The position numbers and the translations under genes were made by a program. Below, piece by piece: positions 6,457 through 12,891 of a stretch of 12,891 nt of DNA. A model generated the notes under the pieces. The model was given only the letters and a program-made list of their open reading frames with translations, was not told the DNA's origin and did no database searches. The stretch's first letter is position 1; the number at the start of each line of letters is the position of its first letter. Where the stretch lies: contig JAKADF010000034.1 of assembly GCA_021820805.1 (NCBI GenBank), positions 1-12,891 of the forward strand. Direction: 5' to 3'. The stretch comes from Bacillota bacterium (lineage in GTDB: Bacteria; Bacillota; Bacilli; Alicyclobacillales; Alicyclobacillaceae).

Positions 6457-6513
6457 TACATACAGAAATCATTTCGAGATTACTCCGGAAGGCACTCGAA
6501 AGGAGGTACATTT

Positions 6514-7131
6514 ATGGCAAAAGCCCAAGGTCATACAGATTTTATCTTACAACGGCTGCACACATTGTCAGGCGTTGTGCCCGTAGGGCTATTCTTGCTC
6601 GAGCATTTTTTTACAAATGCCTCGGCAACAAGAGGGGCTGCAGCGTATAACTCCGCTGTTGCAACCATTCAGTCAATTCCCCTTTTGCACTTTGTAGAGT
6701 TCTTTTTCATTTTTGTTCCCCTTACATATCATGGGGTATATGGACTCTACAGAGCCTTTATTTCCGGATATAATGCCGGACAATACACATGGCGGCGCAA
6801 TGTTTTCTTTGTTTTGCAGCGGATCACAGGTGTCATAACATTCGTGTTCATTATTTTTCATTTGTGGACAACCCGGTTTTCAGGAAAAGCGCCGACGTTT
6901 GATATGGTTCATCAACTGGTGTCAAATCCGGCATACTTCTGGTTTATGGTTATCGGTATTGTGGCGGCATCATTCCACTTCACAAACGGTCTGTGGTCTT
7001 TTTGCAACCATTGGGGTATCGCGGTCGGTGCGCGTGCTCAATTAATTGTTGGATATGTATCAATGGTTCTTTTTGTTGTAATCGCTGGAGTCGGCGTTGA
7101 TGCGCTAATCGCGTTTACTCATGCAGCGTAA
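6514..7131 (+). CDS. sdhC: Succinate dehydrogenase cytochrome b558 subunit
   Basis: This is the single membrane-anchor subunit of Bacillus-type succinate:menaquinone reductase. It holds two hemes b and binds the SdhA/SdhB heads to the inner face of the membrane. The 205-residue length is close to the B. subtilis protein (about 202). Five hydrophobic helices are visible, with conserved histidines H16, H31, H73, H116 and H155; the last four correspond to the axial heme ligands described in B. subtilis (H28, H70, H113, H155). The ATG at 6514 is chosen because AAAGGAGGT lies 6 nt upstream and HTDFILQRLHTLSG then sits at the correct N-terminal position. The frame continues upstream to a TTG at 6412, but that coincides with the predicted transcription start. 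First gene of sdhCAB; sdhA begins 12 nt after its stop. Confidence 0.96.
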   Translation: MAKAQGHTDFILQRLHTLSGVVPVGLFLLEHFFTNASATRGAAAYNSAVATIQSIPLLHFVEFFFIFVPLTYHGVYGLYRAFISGYNAGQYTWRRNVFFVLQRITGVITFVFIIFHLWTTRFSGKAPTFDMVHQLVSNPAYFWFMVIGIVAASFHFTNGLWSFCNHWGIAVGARAQLIVGYVSMVLFVVIAGVGVDALIAFTHAA

Positions 7132-7143
7132 GGAGGGTACATA

Positions 7144-8901
7144 ATGGCCAATCAACGTATCATTGTTGTCGGCGGTGGACTCGCCGGGCTGATGGCAACG
7201 ATAAAAGTAGCAGAAGCCGGTATTCCAGTAGATTTGTTTTCGCTTGTTCCTGTGAAACGTTCGCATTCTGTTTGCGCGCAAGGCGGTATTCAAGGTGCCG
7301 TAAACAATCGTGGTGAAGGAGATTCGCCTTGGGAACACTTTGACGATACAGTCTACGGGGGCGACTTCCTCGCTAACCAAACGCAAGTTCTCAATATGTG
7401 TGAAGCTGCACCTGGCATTATTTATTTGATGGGCCGGATGGGGGTTATGTTTAACCGTACTGCTGAAGGTAAGCTGGACTTCCGTCTGTTCGGAGGTATT
7501 AAACATCACCGCGTTGCATTTGCAGGTGCATCAACAGGACAACAGTTGCTGTACGCTCTTGATGAGCAAGTGAGACGTTGGGAAGTAGAAGGCCTTGTTA
7601 CCAAGTATGAAGGCTGGGACTTCCTTGGTGCAGTATTAGATGATGAAAAAATTTGCCGCGGAATCATAGCACAAGACTTGCGCTCGATGGAGATAAAGCA
7701 CTTTAGAGCGGATGCAGTCATCATGGCTACTGGCGGCTGTGGTCTGATTTTCGGCAAGAGCACGAATTCTATGATTAACACTGGTTCAGCAAATTCAGAG
7801 TTGTATCAACAAGGTGTTCATTATGCTAATCCAGAAATGATTCAGGTTCACCCGACTGCAATACCTGGTGACGACAAGCTTCGTTTGATGTCGGAGTCGG
7901 CTCGTGGTGAAGGCGCTCGTGTATGGACGTATCGTGATGGAAAGCCTTGGTATTTTCTTGAAGAAATGTATCCAGAATGGGGAAATCTTGTTACACGTGA
8001 CGTCGCAACTCGTGCAATTCACAAGGTCGTCGTGGAAATGGGTCTTGGAGTGGATGGCAAGAACCAGGTTTATCTGGATTTGTCTCATCTGCCTGCCGAC
8101 ATGCTGAATCGTAAGCTTGGAAATATCCTTGAAATTTACGAGAAGTTTGTTGGAGATGACCCACGCAAAGTTCCAATGCGTATTTTCCCTGCTGTCCACT
8201 ACTCAATGGGTGGTATGTGGGTTGACATGAATCAGATGACCAATATTCAAGGTTTGTTCGCTGCAGGTGAATGTGAGTACCAGTACCATGGTGCAAATCG
8301 CCTAGGTGCAAACTCCTTGATGTCCTGTATTTACGGCGGTATGATTACAGGGCCAAATGCAGTACACTATGCTCAAAACTTAAAGAAATCTGCCGATGCT
8401 CTTCCAGAATCGTTGTTCGAATCATATCGCAAAAAGTACGAAGCAGAGTTCGAATCTATTCTTAAGATGGAAGGCGACGAAAATCCGTATAAAATACACC
8501 GCGAACTTGGTGATTTGATGAACGCCAATGTTACGGTGGTAAGGTATAATAAGACATTGAAAGAAACAGACGAGAAAATTCAAGAATTGCAGGAACGGTA
8601 TAAGCGTATTGGTATGACCGATAAGTCACGGTGGGAAAATCAAATGGCACAGTTTACTCGTCATTTGGAGAATATGCTCATCAGTGCTCGTGCAATCACC
8701 ATTGGCGCTTTGTACCGTGAAGAAAGTCGCGGCGCTCATTATAAACCAGAATTCCCAGAGCGCGATGACGAAAGATTCTTGAAGACAACAATTGCCGATT
8801 ATAGACCAGACGGCGGTTGGGATATTAGTTATGAAGACGTTGATGTGTCATTAATCAGGCCTCGTCTGCGTGATTACAAGGCTGTAACTAAGGAGGCGTA
8901 A
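7144..8901 (+). CDS. sdhA: Succinate dehydrogenase flavoprotein subunit
   Basis: SdhA oxidises succinate to fumarate in the TCA cycle with covalently bound FAD and passes electrons to SdhB. The 585 residues match the B. subtilis form (586). Visible elements: dinucleotide-binding VVGGGLAGL at 8-16; the FAD-linking histidine H41 in RSHSVCAQGG; QVHPTAI (H236) and SESARGEG (250-257) in the substrate and capping region; TRDVATR (R285 a likely catalytic base by analogy with E. coli SdhA/FrdA); HYSMGG (H352); and the late FAD motif GECEYQYHGANRLGANS (R386). The C-terminal part is the helical domain of the family. A strong AAGGAGG precedes the ATG, and sdhB follows after 3 nt, indicating one operon. 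All key residues are intact. Confidence 0.98.
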   Translation: MANQRIIVVGGGLAGLMATIKVAEAGIPVDLFSLVPVKRSHSVCAQGGIQGAVNNRGEGDSPWEHFDDTVYGGDFLANQTQVLNMCEAAPGIIYLMGRMGVMFNRTAEGKLDFRLFGGIKHHRVAFAGASTGQQLLYALDEQVRRWEVEGLVTKYEGWDFLGAVLDDEKICRGIIAQDLRSMEIKHFRADAVIMATGGCGLIFGKSTNSMINTGSANSELYQQGVHYANPEMIQVHPTAIPGDDKLRLMSESARGEGARVWTYRDGKPWYFLEEMYPEWGNLVTRDVATRAIHKVVVEMGLGVDGKNQVYLDLSHLPADMLNRKLGNILEIYEKFVGDDPRKVPMRIFPAVHYSMGGMWVDMNQMTNIQGLFAAGECEYQYHGANRLGANSLMSCIYGGMITGPNAVHYAQNLKKSADALPESLFESYRKKYEAEFESILKMEGDENPYKIHRELGDLMNANVTVVRYNKTLKETDEKIQELQERYKRIGMTDKSRWENQMAQFTRHLENMLISARAITIGALYREESRGAHYKPEFPERDDERFLKTTIADYRPDGGWDISYEDVDVSLIRPRLRDYKAVTKEA

Positions 8902-8904
8902 AGA

Positions 8905-9672
8905 ATGAGTACAGCTACTGCGACTAAAACGCGTACAGTACATCTCATTATTGAACGTCAAACAGATCCAAACTCGAAGCCTTTTACTGAGGAGTTCGAG
9001 GTTCCATATACACCTGGTATGAACATTATTTCCTGTCTAATGGAAATTCACCGTAATCCTGTTACAAAGGATGGTAAAACCACATCTCCAGTAACTTGGG
9101 AAATGAATTGCCTTGAAGAAATTTGCGGCGCATGCATGATGGTGATTAACGGAAAGCCGCGCCAAGCATGCACAGCTTTGGTGGATAAATTAGAGCAGCC
9201 GATTCATTTGAAGCCTGCTCGTACTTTCCCAGTGGTACGTGACTTGGTTGTTGATCGCAGCAGAATGTTTGAGGTTTTGAAGAAAATCAAAGCTTGGGTT
9301 CCAATTGATGGTACTCATGATGCAGGACCTGGTCCGGTTATGGCCGAGAAAGACCGTCAGTGGGCATATGAACTGTCTCGTTGCTTTACATGCGGCGCTT
9401 GTGTTGAGGCTTGTCCGAATGTGAATGATAACAACCCGTTTATGGGTCCGTTTGCTATGGTTCAGGCTCGATTGTTTACTGCACATCCAACTGCGAAGAT
9501 GAACAAAGAAAGAGTTCTTGATGCGATGATGGGTGAAGGCGGCGTTCACGAGTGCGGTAACGCTCAAAACTGCGTACAGGTTTGCCCGAAAGGTATTCCG
9601 ATTACGACTTGTATTGCGGATATTAACCGTCAAACAACATATCACGCAATCGGTGCTTGGTTGAGACGGTAA
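8905..9672 (+). CDS. sdhB: Succinate dehydrogenase iron-sulfur subunit
   Basis: SdhB carries electrons from the SdhA FAD to the hemes and menaquinone site of SdhC through three iron-sulfur clusters. The 255-residue protein has the plant-type ferredoxin [2Fe-2S] ligands C69, C74, C77 and C89 (CLEEICGACM...C). The C-terminal domain has C160-x2-C163-x2-C166-x3-C170-P and C217-x5-C223-x3-C227-P, which together supply the [4Fe-4S] and [3Fe-4S] clusters. No ligand is missing. The N-terminus has about ten extra Thr/Ala residues before the HLIIERQ strand. The ribosome binding site AAGGAGGCG overlaps the end of sdhA, so translation is probably coupled. A strong terminator follows 14 nt after the stop, making this the last operon gene. 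Confidence 0.98.
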   Translation: MSTATATKTRTVHLIIERQTDPNSKPFTEEFEVPYTPGMNIISCLMEIHRNPVTKDGKTTSPVTWEMNCLEEICGACMMVINGKPRQACTALVDKLEQPIHLKPARTFPVVRDLVVDRSRMFEVLKKIKAWVPIDGTHDAGPGPVMAEKDRQWAYELSRCFTCGACVEACPNVNDNNPFMGPFAMVQARLFTAHPTAKMNKERVLDAMMGEGGVHECGNAQNCVQVCPKGIPITTCIADINRQTTYHAIGAWLRR

Positions 9673-9685
9673 ATTTGTAATAGTG

Positions 9686-9717
9686 AACCGGAGCTGTTAT
9701 AGCTCCGGTTTTTGTTT
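9686..9717 (+). terminator. Rho-independent terminator of sdhCAB
   Basis: AACCGGAGCT (9686-9695) and AGCTCCGGTT (9701-9710) form a perfect 10-bp stem with loop GTTAT, followed by TTTGTTTATT. It is the strongest terminator in the window. Confidence 0.95.
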
Positions 9718-9764
9718 ATTATTAAATGTTTATGGCGACAATGGAGGAAGAGGTGGTTGTCGCT

Positions 9765-10394
9765 ATGAATAAACAAACTGAAGCAGGGATATTGATTGCA
9801 GTTGCAGTACTCATGACCATGTCTGCTACGACGATGTACCACAGCAGCAGTACAAATGAAAATTCAATCGATCACTACTTAACTTCCAAGTTGTCATCCT
9901 TAAACCATTGGGTTAAAGGCAAATTTATGGCCCAAAATACGGTAGATTCATCGACTTCGTCTCCAGTTTCCACGCAACAAAAAGTTCATGAAGCGCCAAA
10001 GATTCAAGCTTCAGATGCTCTAGTCGCATCTGGCGGCTTGGGAGCACAAAATCAGACTTCAACCAATTCAGAGGATGCATATAAGCGATTGGGGGATATT
10101 GGGGTTGAATTTGTAGATTCGATGAGTCAGAAGGACTGGCAAACTCTTTTGCAGGCACTTACAAAGGATAATGCCAGCGAAGCAGATACTGTTCTTACTC
10201 AAATGGTGAATACACATATACCGAACAATGATAGAACATGGATTATTAACCATTTCCAAGGCAGTCAAAACTTTAGTCAAGAAGACGTATCATTGCTGCA
10301 GAAATCTATTAAACAAGCTGAGTCGGAGTTAACCCCCGAGGAAAAAACATTGATCTCACAATTGGTACCAGAAATTTCCCCAGTAAATCATTAA
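9765..10394 (+). CDS. Unknown exported or membrane-anchored protein
   Basis: I do not recognise this family. The 209-residue product starts MNKQTEAGIL and has one hydrophobic segment at about residues 8-22 (ILIAVAVLMTMSATT), a signal anchor or signal peptide with no clear cleavage site and no lipobox cysteine. A Ser/Thr/Gln-rich linker covers about residues 57-95, and a hydrophilic, acidic helical domain covers about 100-209 (segments such as DIGVEFVDSMSQKDWQTLL and ELTPEEKTLISQLV). The domain probably faces outward. The ATG at 9765 is preferred to the upstream ATG at 9726 because AGAGGTGG lies about 8 nt before it and the hydrophobic segment is then N-terminal. It begins 48 nt after the sdhCAB terminator, so it should be transcribed separately. 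No confident terminator follows. Confidence 0.72.
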   Translation: MNKQTEAGILIAVAVLMTMSATTMYHSSSTNENSIDHYLTSKLSSLNHWVKGKFMAQNTVDSSTSSPVSTQQKVHEAPKIQASDALVASGGLGAQNQTSTNSEDAYKRLGDIGVEFVDSMSQKDWQTLLQALTKDNASEADTVLTQMVNTHIPNNDRTWIINHFQGSQNFSQEDVSLLQKSIKQAESELTPEEKTLISQLVPEISPVNH

Positions 10395-10476
10395 CAATAT
10401 ATCCATATGGAAAATTGATTGAAATTCTAGTATGCTTAGTAAATGTTCTTCTCTTTTGTAAGGGGTGTGGACTGCC

Positions 10477-11157
10477 TTGCAAACTGAATGCGCAAAATTA
10501 TTGTCTATTCAAGTTGGGAAACCGAAAAAATTAAGTTTTCCTGCTTCTGATAACATGCCATATGAACCATTCGAATCGGGCATAGTAAAGCTTGCAGTGA
10601 ATGGTCCAGTGCTGTGTAAGAAATTAAACCTTGTTGGCGACGGACAAGCTGATTTAATTAATCATGGCGGTCCTGACAAGGCTGTTTTGTTTTATAATGC
10701 TGCCCACTACCCTGTATGGCGTGATGAACTTAGCATCAACAACCTGCAGCATGGCGGATTTGGCGAAAACTTTACTGTGCTTGGGTTGTCGGAGAGTTCT
10801 GTCTGTATTGGAGATAATTATAAAATTGGTGATGCGATTTTTGAAATCTCCCAGCCGCGCCGGCCATGCTGGAAGTTAGATAAAAGATGGCATAGAGATG
10901 ATTTATTAGGCCGAGTTGAAGAAAAGGCATGGTCTGGCTGGTATGCTCGAGTGCTCATAGAAGGTTTTGTGGCTGCCGGAGATGCTATTGAGCTTATTAG
11001 GCGGCCATTACCAAGATTTACTGTTGAATATGTGACGCGTGTTGTGCAGCAAAGAAAGTTCCACCGCGACGATGTATTAGAATTGGTGGATTGCAGCTTA
11101 CTTTCAGAAAGTATACGTCGAACACTCCGTAAATCTTTAAATAGAACAGGTGAATAA
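10477..11157 (+). CDS. MOSC-domain protein (YiiM/YflK type)
   Basis: MOSC domains descend from the molybdenum cofactor sulfurase C-terminus. Stand-alone forms such as E. coli YiiM help reduce N-hydroxylated bases (6-hydroxylaminopurine) through the molybdenum cofactor. The product is 226 residues from the TTG at 10477. Seen: LSIQVGKP near the N-terminus, NHGGPDKAV (62-70), HGGFGENF (92-99), a GD-x-x-x-x-GDAIFEISQPRRPC stretch ending at C131 (the conserved cofactor-region cysteine), and a C-terminal helical extension like the YiiM 3-alpha domain. The TTG is chosen because AAGGGGTG lies 9 nt upstream; a GTG at 10465 would overlap that site. The stop lies 3 nt before trhO, so the two genes are probably co-transcribed. 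Its precise substrate is not shown by the sequence. Confidence 0.88.
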   Translation: MQTECAKLLSIQVGKPKKLSFPASDNMPYEPFESGIVKLAVNGPVLCKKLNLVGDGQADLINHGGPDKAVLFYNAAHYPVWRDELSINNLQHGGFGENFTVLGLSESSVCIGDNYKIGDAIFEISQPRRPCWKLDKRWHRDDLLGRVEEKAWSGWYARVLIEGFVAAGDAIELIRRPLPRFTVEYVTRVVQQRKFHRDDVLELVDCSLLSESIRRTLRKSLNRTGE

Positions 11158-11160
11158 TAA

Positions 11161-12075
11161 ATGTCATATCAAATCCTTTTGTATTACAAATATGTTCAAA
11201 TCGATGACCACGAAGAATTTGCCAAAGAACATTTAGAGTTATGCAAGTCCTTAGGTCTACGCGGCAGGATTATCGTTGCATCTGAAGGGTTAAACGGTAC
11301 AGTATCAGGAACAACAGAAGCAACTAATGCATACATGGAACAATTGCATGCGGATCCTAGATTTAAGGATATAATATTTAAAATTGACCGGTCCAGCCAT
11401 CATGCGTTTAAAAAAATGTTTGTTCGTGCTAAAAAGGAAATCGTAAATTTAAGTCTGAAAAGCGATATAAATCCAAAGACACTAACAGGCAAACGATTAA
11501 AACCAAAGGAATTCTACGAATACCTGCAACGTGACGACATCGTCGTTATTGACGGCAGGAATGACTACGAATATGACATTGGACATTTTAGAGGGGCTGT
11601 ACGGCCGTCAATCAAGGCTTTTCGTCAATTTCCGGAATGGATTCGTAAGCATAAAGATGAGTTCAAAGGGAAGAAAATCCTCACATACTGTACTGGCGGA
11701 ATTCGATGTGAAAAACTATCCGGCTTGTTTATGCGTGAAGGATTTGAAGACGTATACCAGTTAGACGGCGGAATTGTTACCTACGGGAAAGACGCTGATG
11801 CCAAGGGGCAGTTGTTTGACGGTAAATGTTATGTGTTTGACGAACGAATTTCTGTACCGGTTAACCAGGTTGAAAACATAATTGTTGGTCGTTGTATTCA
11901 TTGCGGTGCTGCTGTAGACAGTTATATTAACTGCGGGTACCTTGACTGCCATTTGCAGCATATTTGTTGCGAGGCATGCGATACAAATTATCATGGTTTC
12001 TGTTCTCATGAGTGTGAGCAAAAAGCTTATGAAGAGAATCGGGTTGACCCTCATCTGCAAACACAAAATGCATAA
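11161..12075 (+). CDS. trhO: tRNA uridine(34) hydroxylase TrhO (rhodanese family)
   Basis: TrhO (YceA in E. coli, YbfQ in B. subtilis) hydroxylates wobble U34 of certain tRNAs to 5-hydroxyuridine, the precursor of mo5U/cmo5U. The 304-residue protein has the family's N-terminal domain ([24 protein letters not shown] at 36-50), a rhodanese domain ([19 protein letters not shown] at about 128-146) with the active-site loop [10 protein letters not shown] (C177, second C183), and the LDGGI-x-x-YGK motif at 201-210. The C-terminal tail has nine cysteines between C245 and C285 in CxxC-like pairs, probably a metal-binding module as in related proteins. AGGTGA in the end of the preceding MOSC gene serves as its ribosome binding site, suggesting coupling. 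A terminator follows 11 nt after the stop. Confidence 0.95.
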   Translation: MSYQILLYYKYVQIDDHEEFAKEHLELCKSLGLRGRIIVASEGLNGTVSGTTEATNAYMEQLHADPRFKDIIFKIDRSSHHAFKKMFVRAKKEIVNLSLKSDINPKTLTGKRLKPKEFYEYLQRDDIVVIDGRNDYEYDIGHFRGAVRPSIKAFRQFPEWIRKHKDEFKGKKILTYCTGGIRCEKLSGLFMREGFEDVYQLDGGIVTYGKDADAKGQLFDGKCYVFDERISVPVNQVENIIVGRCIHCGAAVDSYINCGYLDCHLQHICCEACDTNYHGFCSHECEQKAYEENRVDPHLQTQNA

Positions 12076-12086
12076 TAGTTGTACTT

Positions 12087-12123
12087 GGCCAGGAGACAAA
12101 GAAAAACACCTGGCCTTTTCTTT
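12087..12123 (+). terminator. Rho-independent terminator after trhO
   Basis: GGCCAGG (12087-12093) and CCTGGCC (12109-12115) form a perfect 7-bp GC-rich stem with a 15-nt A-rich loop, followed by TTTTCTTT. On the minus strand no T-run follows, so it serves only the MOSC-trhO unit. Confidence 0.82.
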
Positions 12124-12164
12124 GGCTTTAATTAAACAAAAGACGGTCAAGTGTCAAATGGCTC

Positions 12165-12818
12165 TTAATTTAACGAAGATTGGACTTGGTTTAGCGAGGA
12201 AAGCGTATCTGTCCCAGTGTCGATTTCAATATGATTAAATAAACTGTTAATCCGATTTACAATGTTTCGGACGATGTCCGCCCCTGCTTTTACAATACTA
12301 TCCTCACCCAGGGTACCGCATGTCTCTGCAAAAGCTAGGCCAAGGGCTTGATAAATGTCATCATCTTTGGCGCATTTTACGGCATCAGTGTACCGAAGCA
12401 TTCTAAGTTGGAATGTTTCAGTATAAACACCTGCACCTGAAATGTAATCCCAGAAGACATCTAAAACAACTTTTTTTTCATATGAGTCGCCTAACTTCAA
12501 ATATGCAGCCAGATCAAACGCAAATGTTTGCAAATATACAAACTCTGTTGTAAATCTGTCGGCAGGCACAACATTTAGTGGTAAGCTTGGCGCTTCTGTC
12601 TGCAGCCATTTGATGAACTGAGCACCTAATTCATCCGGTGTTACGCTTGCTTTCGGAATTTGCGGTTCTCCGCTTGCTGCAACGTGTTCAGAGGATAGAA
12701 TTTCGCCATTCTCTTTTAGTTGAACTGTGTTGATTTTTCGTATGCCTGCGCGCAAAAGTAAATACAAGCCGCTGATGAAAGCAAGAAAAGCGATGAGCCA
12801 AATGAGGGAATTGGGCAC
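12165..12818 (-). CDS. Unknown membrane-anchored protein
   Basis: I do not recognise this family. From the GTG at 12818-12816 the product has 217 residues: one transmembrane helix right at the N-terminus (about 4-23, LIWLIAFLAFISGLYLLLRA), a basic RKIN stop, a polar linker to about residue 60, then a helical soluble domain (about 60-200) with conserved-looking aromatic stretches such as FVYLQTFAFDLAAYL and VFWDYISGAG, and a Ser/Asn/Gln-rich tail. The positive-inside rule suggests the domain faces the cytoplasm. The GTG is chosen because AAAGGA lies about 10 nt upstream; the longer form from an ATG at 12863 (15 more, mostly polar residues) lacks a ribosome binding site. It converges on trhO. 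No obvious terminator is seen after its stop. Confidence 0.72.
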   Translation of the reverse strand: MPNSLIWLIAFLAFISGLYLLLRAGIRKINTVQLKENGEILSSEHVAASGEPQIPKASVTPDELGAQFIKWLQTEAPSLPLNVVPADRFTTEFVYLQTFAFDLAAYLKLGDSYEKKVVLDVFWDYISGAGVYTETFQLRMLRYTDAVKCAKDDDIYQALGLAFAETCGTLGEDSIVKAGADIVRNIVNRINSLFNHIEIDTGTDTLSSLNQVQSSLN

Positions 12819-12891
12819 GGTAAAGTAGTCCTTTCGTGTATGATGAATGAAACCATGATACATGAAAGCAGGGCAGTGCGTTCAGTAGAAT

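Noticed and set aside
6412..6513. Upstream TTG extension of sdhC by 34 codons
   Set aside because: The TTG coincides with the predicted transcription start, while the ATG at 6514 has an ideal AAAGGAGGT site and matches the family N-terminus.
7795..8311. Several overlapping open frames inside sdhA on both strands
   Set aside because: They are by-products of the sdhA codon pattern; sdhA itself is intact with all family residues.
10408..10442. Promoter for the MOSC-trhO unit (TGGAAA with TATGCT, or TTGATT with TAGTAA)
   Set aside because: Each pair matches the consensus poorly; neither stands out enough to list as a feature.
3557..12075. Functional link between TrhO and the three tRNAs of this window
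   Set aside because: TrhO acts on U34, and all three tRNAs here have C34, so they cannot be its substrates.
1..12891. Mobile elements, CRISPR arrays, toxin-antitoxin pairs or defence genes
   Set aside because: No transposase, integrase, regularly spaced repeats or recognisable defence domain is seen; tRNA 3' ends near 3790 show no att-like duplicate in the window.

Overview
The window looks like a chromosomal core segment of a low-to-moderate GC Bacillota (Bacilli) genome. Supporting signs are strong AGGAGG-type ribosome binding sites, consensus sigma-A promoters, frequent GTG/TTG starts, a Bacillus-type five-histidine SdhC, and a uvrC-sdhCAB neighbourhood like that of Bacillus subtilis. An Alicyclobacillaceae-like member is my guess; the sequence alone does not prove it. 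I see no phage, transposon, CRISPR or plasmid functions.

Layout. (1) 1-658, minus strand: most of lgt (prolipoprotein diacylglyceryl transferase), cut by the window edge. A PspA/IM30-like coiled-coil protein (827-1537) is divergent from it. (2) 1562-1897, minus strand: a small hydrophilic conserved protein, divergent from gltX (2007-3491, glutamyl-tRNA synthetase). (3) 3508-3872: a transcription unit with a perfect sigma-A promoter, three tRNA genes (Gln-CTG, Glu-CTC, Lys-CTT, all with C34) and a strong terminator. (4) 3936-4502: an unknown membrane-anchored protein whose N-terminal half resembles a degenerate sigma-70 region 2. (5) 4540-6333: uvrC, excinuclease subunit. (6) 6378-9717: the complete sdhCAB operon (succinate dehydrogenase/menaquinone reductase) with promoter, hairpin-bearing leader and terminator. 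(7) 9765-10394: an unknown N-terminally anchored or exported protein. (8) 10477-12075: a MOSC-domain protein and the tRNA U34 hydroxylase TrhO, close together and followed by a terminator. (9) 12165-12818, minus strand: an unknown membrane-anchored protein.

How the genes relate. Translation is a recurring theme: gltX beside Gln, Glu and Lys tRNAs, and trhO, which modifies wobble uridines. The three Sdh subunits form one membrane complex linking the TCA cycle to the menaquinone pool. Lgt and the PspA-like protein both concern the cell envelope and share a divergent control region. Four proteins of unknown function (1562-1897, 3936-4502, 9765-10394, 12165-12818) are the least explained parts; the sigma-like membrane protein and the all-C34 tRNA cluster are the most interesting observations. 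No clear novel multi-gene system is visible.
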